The position numbers and the translations under genes are program-made. The notes beneath the pieces were generated by a model. It was not told the origin of the DNA. It saw nothing but the letters and a program-made list of their open reading frames with translations, and ran no database searches. Source: Hyphococcus luteus (GTDB lineage: Bacteria > Pseudomonadota > Alphaproteobacteria > Caulobacterales > Parvularculaceae). From it: a stretch of DNA of 64,000 bases. The stretch covers positions 62,001 to 126,000 of the forward strand of contig NZ_PJCH01000017.1 in assembly GCF_002943565.1 (NCBI RefSeq). Reading direction: 5' to 3'. Positions 9,520 to 18,310 of this stretch are shown in pieces; position 1 is the first letter of the stretch, and each line of letters opens with the position of its first letter.

Positions 9520-9644
9520 TGGTTTCTCCTCTTGTTTCACAGTGCGCTGTGACAAGCGCAGTCATCCGGTTTCTTAGCCAAACGATGACAGGCGGGCCGT
9601 GGTCCTGATCGCGCCCCGCCTCGCTTCTCATAAGGCGTTGGGCT

Positions 9645-10439
9645 TTAAGCTGAGGCTTGTTCAGCCTGCTTCGGCTCTTCTTCCGCTTCTGCGAGCGCGG
9701 GTTCAGCCGGGGCTTCTTCCGCTGCGCCGATATCGACGCCCAGCGCCGCCTGGCCTTCACCGATGCCGTCGATCACGGCGTCGGAAACGAGGTTGCAGTA
9801 AAGCGAAATCGCGCGCGAAGCGTCGTCATTGCCCGGGATGACATAGTCGATATTATCCGGGTCGCAATTGGTGTCGACGACGGCGATAACCGGAATGCCG
9901 AGCTTTTTGGCTTCCTGAATGGCGATCGCTTCTTTTTTCACGTCGATGACGAACATAAGATCCGGCAGGCCGCCCATTTCGCGAATGCCGCCGAGCGACG
10001 CTTCAAGACGGTCACGGTCGCGCTGGAGCATCATCTGTTCTTTTTTGGTGAGGCCCGACGCGCCCGAGGCGAGACGCTCCTCCATGTCTTTCAGACGACG
10101 GATGGAAGCGGAAATCGTCTCCCAGTTGGTGAGCGTGCCGCCGAGCCAGCGCGTATTCATGTAATATTGGGCGCAATTGCTCGCCGCTTCCGCGACCGGG
10201 CCTTGCGCCTGGCGCTTGGTGCCGACGAAGAGAACGCGGCCGCCGCCGGCGACGACGTCGCGCACTTTTACGAGCGCCTGATGCAGGAGCGGAACGGTTT
10301 GCGACAGGTCGATAATGTGGATGCCATTGCGGTCGCCGAAGATGAAACTTTTCATCTTCGGATTCCAGCGATGGGTCTGGTGTCCGAAATGCACGCCAGC
10401 TTCAAGCAGCTGGCGCATGGAATATTCTGGCAGCGCCAT
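9645..10439 (-). CDS. rpsB: 30S ribosomal protein S2
   Basis: 264 aa. The family start [20 protein letters not shown] is intact, and [20 protein letters not shown] and [20 protein letters not shown] are typical. The folded core ends near residue 233; the remaining 30 residues are an acidic Ala/Glu/Pro tail ([15 protein letters not shown]). Similar tails occur on L3 and RpoC in this window. A sigma-70-like promoter lies about 117 nt upstream, and the gene probably forms an rpsB-tsf operon ending at the terminator near 8550. Confidence 0.96.
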   Translation of the reverse strand: MALPEYSMRQLLEAGVHFGHQTHRWNPKMKSFIFGDRNGIHIIDLSQTVPLLHQALVKVRDVVAGGGRVLFVGTKRQAQGPVAEAASNCAQYYMNTRWLGGTLTNWETISASIRRLKDMEERLASGASGLTKKEQMMLQRDRDRLEASLGGIREMGGLPDLMFVIDVKKEAIAIQEAKKLGIPVIAVVDTNCDPDNIDYVIPGNDDASRAISLYCNLVSDAVIDGIGEGQAALGVDIGAAEEAPAEPALAEAEEEPKQAEQASA

Positions 10440-10555
10440 TTGGTAGTCTCCTTCAGTTTTTCCGCCGCGGCGCGCTGAAAACCCGGAAAGCCCGAAGATT
10501 TAAGCTTCTGGGCCGCCGGATCACTGAGGATCACGCCGCGTGTGAGATGGCGCGC

Positions 10556-10589
10556 GCTATACGCCCTCTCGCCCCCCGGCGCAAGCCGG
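10556..10589 (-). promoter_or_regulatory. probable rpsB promoter with overlapping inverted repeat
   Basis: On the minus strand TTGCGC (10579-10584) and TATAGC (10556-10561) are separated by exactly 17 nt, a reasonable sigma-70 promoter about 120 nt upstream of rpsB. The -35 hexamer lies inside an inverted repeat, CCGGC-GCAA-GCCGG at 10576-10589, which might be an operator or only chance in GC-rich DNA. The rest of the 219-nt gap between rpsB and the next gene shows nothing else clear. Confidence 0.45.
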
Positions 10590-10658
10590 AAACTGGCGGA
10601 AAATGGCGTGTTTCAGCGGTTTTTAGCCCGGGAAAAGAGGGGCGCCGCGCCGCAAGCG

Positions 10659-11165
10659 TCAGCGCCGGCGCAAAAGCCCCCGGAAAAGAGCGGATTTGCC
10701 GCCCTGAGACGGCCCTTCGTCAGCCGTTTCTGCGCGTTCCCGAGGCGGCAGAGGATCGAACCGGCGTTCAATCGGGGCGGGCCCGGATGCGCTCCCCGTG
10801 TCCTGAGACGCCTCTTCAGGCGTCTCCGCAGCAGCCTCCGCGGAATAGTCCTGCCGGGCTGCAGCGGCGGCCTGCAAGTCTTTCAGCTCGGCCTGAGAGG
10901 CCGCCAGATCGCTGGCCGTGCGCTCCAGATCGCCCGCCAGCGCCCTGAATTCCGCCGCCTGCTCCCTGACGGCGGCAAGCGCCTCGCGCGCCTCTCCGCG
11001 CGCCTGACGGGCCGCTGCGGCCGAGCGGGCGGCCAAAACCGAGAGCGCCAGCGAGCCGGCGAACAAAAAGGTCAAGATGGCCGCGAGCGTAAGCTCAAGC
11101 AGCGTAAATCCGCCGGAGAACAGGTCGCCAGCACCCAGAGCCGTAAAAAAATCAGCAACCGCCAT
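10659..11165 (-). CDS. unknown single-pass membrane protein with coiled coil and prepilin-like N-terminus
   Basis: 168 aa, not recognised. Residues about 20-42 form one hydrophobic helix that begins GGFTLLELTLAA, resembling a type IV prepilin cleavage site with Glu at position 5 of the mature protein. The 18-19 residues before it carry no Lys or Arg, unlike true prepilin leaders. From about residue 44 to 110 the sequence is Ala/Arg/Glu/Leu-rich (REAREALAAVREQAAEF), a likely long helix or coiled coil, then an acidic Pro-rich linker and an Arg-rich end (GLLRRR). It stands alone, divergent from phrB and upstream of rpsB. It could equally be a plain membrane-anchored coiled-coil protein. Confidence 0.6.
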   Translation of the reverse strand: MAVADFFTALGAGDLFSGGFTLLELTLAAILTFLFAGSLALSVLAARSAAAARQARGEAREALAAVREQAAEFRALAGDLERTASDLAASQAELKDLQAAAAARQDYSAEAAAETPEEASQDTGSASGPAPIERRFDPLPPRERAETADEGPSQGGKSALFRGLLRRR

Positions 11166-11193
11166 TACCTACCCCTCAAACCCGGTCACTATA

Positions 11194-11229
11194 GGCCGGA
11201 ACCGGCCTCCCCTGTGACTGTATAACAGG
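11194..11229. promoter_or_regulatory. two inverted repeats in the divergent region before phrB
   Basis: GGCCGG-AA-CCGGCC (11194-11207) is a near-perfect 14-bp palindrome. It is followed by CCTGT (11211-11215) and ACAGG (11225-11229), an inverted repeat with a 9-nt gap. Both sit between the divergent unknown gene and phrB, a sensible place for an operator. No regulator is identified. Confidence 0.35.
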
Positions 11230-11276
11230 TTACCGCCTTAATCCCCCAGGGTCCACCCGCAGGCTATTATTCGCTG

Positions 11277-12719
11277 ATGTCCTCCCGCCCCGCCCTCCTC
11301 TGGTTCCGCCAGGACCTTCGCCTCGCCGACAATCCGGCTCTTGCCGCAGCGCGAAAAACCGGTTTGCCGGTCATCCCGGTCTATGTTTTCGACGACAGCC
11401 TCGCCCACCCGCCCGGCGCCGCCGCGCGCTGGTGGCTACATCACAGCCTCGAGGCGCTTTCGGCGGAGCTCGAAAAGCTGGGCGCAAAGCTGATCCTGCG
11501 GCGCGGGTCCGCGGCGGAAATCATCCCCGGCCTCGTCGAGGAAACGAACGCGGCCCATGTCTTCTGGAACCGGCGTTATTTCCCGGGCCATATCGAGACC
11601 GACAAGAAGCTTAAAAGCGAGCTCACAGAGGCCGGCGTCACTGTGGAGACCTTCAACGGCGCGCTCCTGCGCGAGCCCTGGGAGTTGAAAACGGGCTCGG
11701 GCGGGCCCTATCGCGTCTTCACGCCGTTCTGGAAAGCGCTGAAGCAAGCCGGCCCTGCCCGCGCGGATACGGAGGCCAATCCGCGCAAGCTGGAAACGAA
11801 GAAGGCGAAACTGAAGAGCGACAGCCTGAAAGACTGGGCGCTGCTTCCGCAAGAACCGAACTGGGCGGAAGGTTTCGAGCCTTTATGGACGCCTGGCGAA
11901 GCGGGCGCCCGCGAACGCCTGCGGGACTTTCTGAACGATATTATTCAGGATTACAAAGACGGGCGCGACCGTCCGGACAAGGATTATACCTCCCGTCTGT
12001 CGCCGCATCTCGCCTTCGGAGAAATCAGCCCTTTGCAGATATGGCGGGCGACGCAAGCCAAAATCTCAAAAGGCGACATCAGCGACAGCGCCGCCGATAA
12101 ATTCCTGTCGGAACTTTGCTGGCGCGAATTCTGTTACTGTCTCCTATTCTATAACGAAGGGCTGCCGGAGGCGCCCTTGCGTGAAGAGTTTTCGGACTAT
12201 CCCTGGCGGGACGACGCTAGAGAGCTCGCCGCCTGGCGCAAAGGCGAGACCGGCTACCCGATCGTCGACGCCGGGATGCGCCAGCTCTGGCGCACGGGAT
12301 GGATGCACAACCGGGTGCGGATGATCGTAGCAAGCTTTCTCATCAAGGACCTTTTGATTCGCTGGCAGGACGGCGAAGCCTGGTTCTGGGACACGCTTCT
12401 CGACGCCGATCTCGCCAACAATTCTTCCGGCTGGCAATGGGTCGCCGGATGCGGCGCCGACGCCGCCCCCTATTTCCGGATTTTCAACCCGGTGACGCAA
12501 GGCGAAAAGTTCGATCCTGACGGCGCCTATGTGCGAGAATTCGTTCCCGAACTGAAAGAAATGCCGGCTAAACACATACACGCCCCCTGGAAAGCGCCTG
12601 ACGATGTGCTTGACAAGGCCGGGGTGAAGCTCGGAAAATCCTATCCGCATCCGATTGTGGATCACGCCGCGGCGCGTAAACGCGCTCTTGAGGGATACGA
12701 AAAAATAAAGCGCGCGTAA
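11277..12719 (+). CDS. phrB: deoxyribodipyrimidine photolyase
   Basis: 480 aa, class I CPD photolyase/cryptochrome family. Repairs cyclobutane pyrimidine dimers with FAD and blue light. The N-terminal alpha/beta antenna domain starts ALLWFRQDLRLADNPAL. The C-terminal FAD domain has TSRLSPHLAFGEISPLQIW, WRTGWMHNRVRMIVASFL, and the signature WQWVAGCGADAAPYFRIFNP, with the NSSGWQW trp/asn region typical of working CPD photolyases. There is no obvious ribosome-binding site. A TATTAT hexamer at 11265-11270 would place transcription start near the ATG, so a leaderless mRNA is possible. The cfa gene follows 55 nt later, and the pair may form a light or oxidative stress unit. Confidence 0.95.
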   Translation: MSSRPALLWFRQDLRLADNPALAAARKTGLPVIPVYVFDDSLAHPPGAAARWWLHHSLEALSAELEKLGAKLILRRGSAAEIIPGLVEETNAAHVFWNRRYFPGHIETDKKLKSELTEAGVTVETFNGALLREPWELKTGSGGPYRVFTPFWKALKQAGPARADTEANPRKLETKKAKLKSDSLKDWALLPQEPNWAEGFEPLWTPGEAGARERLRDFLNDIIQDYKDGRDRPDKDYTSRLSPHLAFGEISPLQIWRATQAKISKGDISDSAADKFLSELCWREFCYCLLFYNEGLPEAPLREEFSDYPWRDDARELAAWRKGETGYPIVDAGMRQLWRTGWMHNRVRMIVASFLIKDLLIRWQDGEAWFWDTLLDADLANNSSGWQWVAGCGADAAPYFRIFNPVTQGEKFDPDGAYVREFVPELKEMPAKHIHAPWKAPDDVLDKAGVKLGKSYPHPIVDHAAARKRALEGYEKIKRA

Positions 12720-12774
12720 GTGTAAAGTTGTGACCGGCGGCGGAGAGGACACCGCAAGAAAGAGGTCATGTCTT

Positions 12775-13998
12775 ATGACAACGCAAACCGAACATAGCCC
12801 GCCCGCCCTGCAGACGGACGGCCTGCCCTTTTTCTTCCGGCAAGTTCTGAAAATCGCCGGACACATCCAATACGGAACACTCGTCTTCCACCTGCCCGAC
12901 GGGCGCACGGTGACCATCGCCGGCAAGGCGGAAACCGACGCCAAGGGCATTATTCTTATTCGAAATTACCGCTTCGCCCGCCGGGTGATTTTCGGCGGCG
13001 ATATCGGCTTTTTCGAAAGCTTCGCGGACGGCGACTGGGACACGCCCGATCTCGCCTCGCTGCTTTATATTTTCGCGCGCAACGCCGATCACGTTCAGCG
13101 CGTCTTCGCCGCCCTGCCCTTCGTCGAGTGGCTCAACTCTTTACGCCGGCGCGGCGAAAAAAACACCAAAGCCGGCTCGAAGCGGAACATCGTCGCCCAT
13201 TACGATCTCGGCAACAGCTTTTACGAAAAGTGGCTCGACCCGACGATGACCTATTCATCCGCACGCTTTTCATCGCTCACCAACAGCCTCGAGGCGGCGC
13301 AGCTCAACAAATATGAAAGCCTTGCGAAGATGATCGATCTTCAGGAGGGCGACCGCGTGTTGGAGATCGGCTCGGGCTGGGGCGGTTTCGCCGAATACGC
13401 CGCGGGCCAATATGGCGCGCATGTCGTTGGCGTCACCTTGTCGCCGTCGCAGCTCGACTATGCGCGCGAGCGGATCAAACGCGCCGGACTTGAAGACAAG
13501 GTCGAATTCCGCCTGCAGGATTATCGCGACGTCAGCGAAAAATTCGACAAGGTCGCGTCCATCGAAATGTTCGAGGCGGTGGGCAAGGAATACTGGCCGA
13601 CCTATTTTCAGAAACTGAAAGAAGTCCTGAAGCCCGGCGGGCGGGCGGGCCTTCAGATCATCACCATCGCCGACCGGTTCTTCGACACCTATGTGAAGTC
13701 CACCGACTTCATCCAGCGTTATGTGTTTCCGGGCGGCGTGCTGCCGAGCCCGTCAATCCTGTCGACCATGACCGAAAAGGCGGGACTGAAACTCAAGGAC
13801 ATGCAGGAATTCGGCGAGGACTACGCCCGCACCTTGCATGAATGGAGCGAGCGGTTTCTTTCGTCCTGGGAGGATATCCGCCCGCTCGGGTTCGATGAGC
13901 GCTTTTCGAAACTCTGGCGGTTTTATCTCGCTTATTGCGAAGCGGGCTTTCGCGCGGGCACCACAAATGTGCGCCAGATCCTCGTGACGCCGGCTTAA
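12775..13998 (+). CDS. cfa: cyclopropane-fatty-acyl-phospholipid synthase family protein
   Basis: 407 aa SAM-dependent methyltransferase that methylenates or methylates unsaturated acyl chains in membrane lipids. The N-terminal CFA-type domain (TLVFHLPDGRTVTIAG, FFESFADGDWDTPDL) is followed by HYDLGNSFYEKWLDPTMTYS and the SAM-binding loop LEIGSGWGGFAEYA at about residue 195-205. Near the C-terminus are GFDERFSKLWRFYLAYCEAGF. A longer open frame begins with a GTG at 12730, but the ATG at 12775 has AGAGG 9 nt upstream and is preferred. Lies 55 nt after phrB. In Rhodobacter-type bacteria such genes belong to singlet-oxygen or general stress regulons; whether that holds here is inference. Its stop codon overlaps the lolD stop by four bases, converging. 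Confidence 0.93.
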   Translation: MTTQTEHSPPALQTDGLPFFFRQVLKIAGHIQYGTLVFHLPDGRTVTIAGKAETDAKGIILIRNYRFARRVIFGGDIGFFESFADGDWDTPDLASLLYIFARNADHVQRVFAALPFVEWLNSLRRRGEKNTKAGSKRNIVAHYDLGNSFYEKWLDPTMTYSSARFSSLTNSLEAAQLNKYESLAKMIDLQEGDRVLEIGSGWGGFAEYAAGQYGAHVVGVTLSPSQLDYARERIKRAGLEDKVEFRLQDYRDVSEKFDKVASIEMFEAVGKEYWPTYFQKLKEVLKPGGRAGLQIITIADRFFDTYVKSTDFIQRYVFPGGVLPSPSILSTMTEKAGLKLKDMQEFGEDYARTLHEWSERFLSSWEDIRPLGFDERFSKLWRFYLAYCEAGFRAGTTNVRQILVTPA

Positions 13999-14678
13999 AC
14001 GGGTTCCTTGCGCACTTCGACGAGCCGCTGTTCGCGGATCACGAAGACGCGGTCCATGCGTTTGGCGAGACGCTGGTCGTGGGTGGCGATCACAGCCGAC
14101 AGCCCTTCCTTGCGCACGAGATTTAACAGCGCATCAAAAACTACATCCGAAGTTTTCGGATCGAGATTGCCGGTGGGCTCGTCCGCCAGAAGGATTTTCG
14201 GGTTGTTGGCGAGGGCGCGAGCGATGGCCGTGCGCTGCTGTTCGCCGCCCGAGAGCTGGCCCGGCTGATGCTCAAGCCGCTCGCCAAGCCCCATCAGCGT
14301 GAGGAGCCGTTTGGCTTCGGCTTCCGCCTTTTTCTTTTTCACGCCGGCGATGAGCTGTGGCAGTGCGACATTGCCCAGGGCGGAAAACTCCGGGAGCAGA
14401 TGGTGGAACTGATAGACGAAGCCGAGCGTCGCCCGGCGGATATGCGTGCGTTCGGCGTCGCTCAGTTTCGAGGTTGCGCGGCCCATAATGTGGACCTCGC
14501 CCGCAGACGCCTTTTCGAGAAGCCCGGCGATATGGAGCAGCGACGACTTGCCCGAGCCCGAAGGCCCTAACAGCGCCGCCGTCTCGCCGGGGCGCAGGGA
14601 AAATTCGATATGCTCAACCACGACGAGATCGCCGTAACGGCGCGCTACATCTTCAAGGCGGAGAACGGGCTCACTCAT
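13995..14678 (-). CDS. lolD: lipoprotein-releasing ABC transporter ATP-binding protein LolD
   Basis: 227 aa ABC ATPase that powers extraction of outer-membrane lipoproteins from the inner membrane. Walker A GPSGSGKS is at residues 38-45, followed by the Q-loop region, the signature LSGGEQQR near residue 143, and Walker B ILLADEPTGNLDP. The ATHDQRLAKRMDR switch His is present. It overlaps the permease gene by 8 nt, so translation is likely coupled. The MacB/LolD subfamily call rests on this neighbour. The stop overlaps the cfa stop by four bases with no room for a terminator. Confidence 0.92.
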   Translation of the reverse strand: MSEPVLRLEDVARRYGDLVVVEHIEFSLRPGETAALLGPSGSGKSSLLHIAGLLEKASAGEVHIMGRATSKLSDAERTHIRRATLGFVYQFHHLLPEFSALGNVALPQLIAGVKKKKAEAEAKRLLTLMGLGERLEHQPGQLSGGEQQRTAIARALANNPKILLADEPTGNLDPKTSDVVFDALLNLVRKEGLSAVIATHDQRLAKRMDRVFVIREQRLVEVRKEPV

Positions 14679-15951
14679 AACGCAGCGCCTCCACCGGATC
14701 GAGGCGCGCGGCGCGCCAGGCGGGGTAGATCGTCGTGATGAACGACATGAAAAGCGAAAAGCCCGCGATCAGCGCCACTTCGTGCAATTCGAGTTTCGCC
14801 GGCACGCCGTCGAGATAATAGACTTCCGCCGGAAAGATATCGATGCCGATCAGGGCGGAAAGGCCGTTTTCAATGGGGTCGATATTCAGGACAAAAAGCG
14901 ACCCGAGGATGATGCCCGCGAATGTCCCCAAAAACCCGACCATGGTGCCGGACAAAAGGAAGATGCGCGAAATCGACCCTTGCGTCGCGCCCATGGTGCG
15001 CAAGACCGCGATGTCGCCGGTCTTGTCTTTCACGAGCATAATGAGCCCGGTGACGATGTTGAGCGTGGCGACGATGATGATCAGGAAGAGGACGAGCCGC
15101 ATGGCGAAGCGCTCCACCTGAAGCGCGTTGAAATAGCTTTGAAAGCGCTGTTGCCAGTCAATGACGTAAAGCCCCTTGCCGACATCGGCGAGGGCGTCGC
15201 GATAAGACTTGATCTCTTCAGGATTATCGACCTTGACCTCGATATTCTGCACGCTGTCGCCGTAACCGAAGAAAAGCTGCGCCTGCTCCAGCGGCATGAA
15301 GCCGTAGATCGCGTCATACTCAGCGTTCCCCACATGGAAGGTCGCGCCGACCGTATAGACCTTCGACCGCGGCGTGCGCCCGAAGGCGGTTTCCGGCCCC
15401 TGCCCCGTCAACAAACGCACCTTGTCGCCGGCGCGCACGCCGAGCTGGCTCGCCACCCGGCTGCCGAGCAGGATCTCATCGCCGCCCTTCTCGCCAATCC
15501 CGAAAGTCTCGACCGAGCCGTCGACAATATGATCCGAGCCGGACACATAGTCATTGCCCAGAATTTCCTCGCGCCGGACCCCGCGGATCACCATGCCTGT
15601 CTCGCCCTCGGCGCTGGCGAAGACCGGCATCTCGATCAGCGGAGTCGCTTGCGTGATCCCGGGAAGGTCGGCGATCCGCGCGGCGAGGTCGTCGTAATTG
15701 CGGATGGGAACATCCGCCTGAACATGGGCGTGGCCATTGGTGCCGAGAAGCTGGTCAAGCAGGGTCAGGCGAAACCCTTGCATGATCGACATGACGGCGA
15801 TCAGCGCAAAGACAGCGAGCATGATGCCGCCAAAAGCGATGACGGAAATCAGCGACACGCCTTTGCCCGACCGCGTGGCGCCGAGATAACGCCGCGCCAC
15901 CATCCATTCGAAATAAGTGAAGGGCGCCGTTTTCGCCGAACCCGCCATCAT
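14671..15951 (-). CDS. lolC: lipoprotein-releasing system permease, LolC/LolE family
   Basis: 426 aa. One N-terminal membrane helix (VSLISVIAFGGIMLAVFALIAV), a periplasmic MacB-type domain of about 230 residues, then three helices containing MRLVLFLIIIVATLNIVTGL and the FtsX-like C-terminus ending RAARLDPVEALRYE. This is the LolC/E arrangement. A single permease gene here, rather than separate LolC and LolE, is the usual state in alphaproteobacteria, where one protein probably forms a homodimer with LolD. Works with LolD (8-nt overlap downstream). proS ends 30 nt upstream, suggesting one transcript. Confidence 0.92.
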   Translation of the reverse strand: MMAGSAKTAPFTYFEWMVARRYLGATRSGKGVSLISVIAFGGIMLAVFALIAVMSIMQGFRLTLLDQLLGTNGHAHVQADVPIRNYDDLAARIADLPGITQATPLIEMPVFASAEGETGMVIRGVRREEILGNDYVSGSDHIVDGSVETFGIGEKGGDEILLGSRVASQLGVRAGDKVRLLTGQGPETAFGRTPRSKVYTVGATFHVGNAEYDAIYGFMPLEQAQLFFGYGDSVQNIEVKVDNPEEIKSYRDALADVGKGLYVIDWQQRFQSYFNALQVERFAMRLVLFLIIIVATLNIVTGLIMLVKDKTGDIAVLRTMGATQGSISRIFLLSGTMVGFLGTFAGIILGSLFVLNIDPIENGLSALIGIDIFPAEVYYLDGVPAKLELHEVALIAGFSLFMSFITTIYPAWRAARLDPVEALRYE

Positions 15952-15981
15952 CCGCCTTTCGCTTCGCTTTCGCCGCCCGCC

Positions 15982-17328
15982 TTATGCGTAATCGAGTTCG
16001 GCCTTCACCTTGCCGGCGATGTCCGCGACAACGCTTTCAAGCGCAATCGAAGATTTCTGACCGTCGGCGCGGGATTTGACTTCCGCTTCGCCAGCCTCGA
16101 GCCCGCGCGGGCCGATAGTGATCTGATAGGGCAGCCCGATGAGGTCCATGCGCGCGAATTTCTCGCCGCCGCGCGCCGGGGTGTCGTCGTAAAGCACTTC
16201 GACGCCCGCCGCTTCGAGCGCTGCGTAAATCTTCTCACAGACCGCCTCGCAAGGCCCGTCGCCGCTCCTCATATTGATGAGGCCCACATGGAACGGCGCC
16301 ACGGATGTCGGCCATTTGCAGCCCGCCTCGTCGTGATGGGCTTCGATGATGGCGCCAAGCAGGCGCGACACGCCGACCCCGTAAGAGCCCATCTGCACCG
16401 GGACCTCTCCGCCATCGGGGCCGGCGACAACCGCCTTCATGGGCTTTGAATATTTCTCGCCGAAGAAAAAGATATGGCCGACCTCGATGCCGCGCGCGGA
16501 AAGCCGGTCGCCTTCCTTCACGCGGGAATTGAATTCGCCTTCGTCGTGCATTTCGTCGGTGGCGGCGTAAAGCGAGGTGAACTGATCGATGACCGGTTGC
16601 AGATCGCCTTCGAAATCCGTCGTCTTCGGCGGAACCGCCATATTGATGAGGCCCTGGTCGCAAAAGACCGCGCTCTCGCCGGTTTCGGCGAGGATGATGA
16701 ATTCATGGGAGAGATCGCCGCCAATGGGGCCCGTCTCCGCGCGCATGGGGATGGCTTTCAGACCCATCCGCGAGAAGGTGCGCAGGTAAGACACGAACAT
16801 CTTGTTGTAGCTCTTGCGCGCCGCCGTCTCGTCGATGTCGAAGGAATAGGCGTCTTTCATCAGGAATTCGCGCCCGCGCATGATTCCGAAACGCGGACGG
16901 ATTTCATCGCGGAATTTCCATTGAATATGATAGAGCAGCTTCGGCAGGTCCTTGTAGGACCGGACGCCCGCCCGGAAGATCTCCGTGATCATCTCTTCAT
17001 TGGTGGGCCCGTAGAGCATCTCCCGGTCGGCGCGGTCGGTGATCCGCAGCATCTCCTTGCCATAGGCGTCATAGCGCCCGCTCTCGCGCCACAGATCCGC
17101 AGACTGGATGGTGGGCATCAGCATTTCGACGGCCCCGGCGCGGTCCTGTTCTTCGCGCACGATCTGTTCGATCTTTTTGAGAACCCGGAAGCCGAGCGGC
17201 AGCCAGGCGTAAATCCCCGCCCCTTCCTGTCGGATCATGCCGGCGCGCAGCATCAGGCGGTGCGAGGCGATCTGCGCCTCGGCGGGCGTTTCTTTAAGCA
17301 AGGGCAGGTAATATCGGGAAAGACGCAT
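15982..17328 (-). CDS. proS: prolyl-tRNA synthetase (short alphaproteobacterial type)
   Basis: 448 aa class II synthetase charging tRNA-Pro. N-terminus [20 protein letters not shown] is typical, motif 2 [21 protein letters not shown] and motif 3 [21 protein letters not shown] are clear, with the anticodon-binding domain after about residue 345. The roughly 180-residue INS editing domain found between motifs 2 and 3 in E. coli ProRS is absent, and the protein is about 120 residues shorter. This is the known short form of alphaproteobacteria and implies that mischarged Ala-tRNA-Pro is cleared by a separate trans-editing protein, not seen here. First gene upstream of lolC-lolD. Confidence 0.95.
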   Translation of the reverse strand: MRLSRYYLPLLKETPAEAQIASHRLMLRAGMIRQEGAGIYAWLPLGFRVLKKIEQIVREEQDRAGAVEMLMPTIQSADLWRESGRYDAYGKEMLRITDRADREMLYGPTNEEMITEIFRAGVRSYKDLPKLLYHIQWKFRDEIRPRFGIMRGREFLMKDAYSFDIDETAARKSYNKMFVSYLRTFSRMGLKAIPMRAETGPIGGDLSHEFIILAETGESAVFCDQGLINMAVPPKTTDFEGDLQPVIDQFTSLYAATDEMHDEGEFNSRVKEGDRLSARGIEVGHIFFFGEKYSKPMKAVVAGPDGGEVPVQMGSYGVGVSRLLGAIIEAHHDEAGCKWPTSVAPFHVGLINMRSGDGPCEAVCEKIYAALEAAGVEVLYDDTPARGGEKFARMDLIGLPYQITIGPRGLEAGEAEVKSRADGQKSSIALESVVADIAGKVKAELDYA

Positions 17329-17401
17329 GGGGGTCCGGAAAGCTCAGCTACGGGAGAGCCTTCTAGAGCGTTTTCCGGCGGAGGGGAAACCCTTGCGGCC
17401 C

Positions 17402-17623
17402 TTAGTGGCCGCACATATCCGTCTCGGCCGTATCAGAGGCCAGCTGCACAAGCTGATAGGCGCTTGCCTCATCGCCTGCAGCGGCCGCATCGCCCGCATG
17501 CCCGATCGTGGAGACATTGGCCGGCTCCGGACAGGGCGCTATGGGCGCAAGCCGGGTCTGCGCGAAACTGGTCATGGTCCAGTACAGAACGCCGAGCGAG
17601 ATGACGAAGACGAGCATTTTCAT
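17402..17623 (-). CDS. unknown small exported or membrane protein (73 aa)
   Basis: 73 aa, not recognised. Begins MKMLVFVISLGVLYWTMTSFAQT, a signal peptide or membrane anchor, followed by a short polar Ala/Asp-rich segment with two Cys (PCPEPANV near residue 31 and the C-terminal MCGH). The ATG overlaps the stop of the upstream gene as ATGA, and AGGGGGA provides a strong ribosome-binding site. The frame is open further upstream only as a shadow of that gene. The two Cys could form a disulfide in the periplasm. The next gene downstream is proS after 73 nt. Confidence 0.55.
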   Translation of the reverse strand: MKMLVFVISLGVLYWTMTSFAQTRLAPIAPCPEPANVSTIGHAGDAAAAGDEASAYQLVQLASDTAETDMCGH

Positions 17624-17937
17624 TGCGTCCCCCTGCAGAATTCGCCTGAGTTGATGATCGTCACCCCGGCCTCTTCGAGACTGAGGTCGAAGCGCTGAAG
17701 AAGCCTCCGGCTGGCCCAGCCCCGCCGGTCGTCCGGTTTGCGGTAATAGATGACGCCTTCGTTCGCCGCGCCGTCTTCCGGCGCCTCGACCCGGATCAGG
17801 GCGGCGCTGTTGGCGGCGAGGAGATAGGTCTCCTGGGCGGCGCAAGGGCCCGGGCGCGTGAAGACGACGTCCCCGGCGGCGCCGAGCCCGGCGACGGAGA
17901 ACGAGATTCCGGCAAGGATGATGCGCCCAGCTTCCAT
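17620..17937 (-). CDS. unknown small exported protein (105 aa), overlaps next gene
   Basis: 105 aa, not recognised. The N-terminus MEAGRIILAGISFSVAGLGA is hydrophobic and may be a signal peptide or anchor. The remainder contains PGPCAAQETYLL, a possible beta-rich domain (NEGVIYYRKPDDRRGWASRR) and a final Cys (GEFCRGTQ). Two Cys in a short exported protein suggest a disulfide. Its stop overlaps the start of the 73-aa gene by ATGA, indicating translational coupling of two small envelope proteins. No close family comes to mind. Confidence 0.55.
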   Translation of the reverse strand: MEAGRIILAGISFSVAGLGAAGDVVFTRPGPCAAQETYLLAANSAALIRVEAPEDGAANEGVIYYRKPDDRRGWASRRLLQRFDLSLEEAGVTIINSGEFCRGTQ

Positions 17938-18112
17938 GGCCGGCGCGTTGCAGGCTTCGCGCCAAGTCGGGGATTAACCCTGAAATGCGGGATTTTCGGG
18001 GCCCCTGGGGTCCTCGAAAGCCGCCCGAGGGAAGACGGCTTCCCCGTGCCGATTTGGACTTCACAGGGCCGAAGGCTTTTGCTATGCCGCCCGCTCCCTC
18101 CTGCCGGGACGT

Positions 18113-18197
18113 GCGGTCGTGGCGGAATTGGTAGACGCGCAGCGTTGAGGTCGCTGTGGGGCAACCCGTGGAAGTTCGAGTCTTCTCGACCGCACCA
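18113..18197 (+). tRNA. tRNA-Leu (GAG anticodon)
   Basis: An 85-nt tRNA with acceptor stem GCGGTCG (18113-18119) pairing CGACCGC (18187-18193), discriminator A and an encoded CCA (18195-18197). The anticodon stem CAGCG/CGCTG encloses the loop TTGAGGT, giving anticodon GAG, which reads CTC and CTT leucine codons. The long variable arm (TGTGGGGCAACCCGTG) and the AATTGGTAGACGC D-arm fit tRNA-Leu. No integrase or att-like repeat is visible next to it. Confidence 0.95.
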
Positions 18198-18310
18198 TTT
18201 TCTCTCCGGCTTCTCCCGGCGGGGCATCCCGAAAGCTTGACGCCCCCAACCCCTTGCCCCTTGCGGGCGCGCGGCGCATATCGCCCTTATCCCGCCGCGC
18301 AACGGAAATC

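Noticed and set aside
18113-18197. tRNA-Leu as an integration site
   Set aside because: No integrase, direct repeat or foreign composition is seen next to the tRNA.
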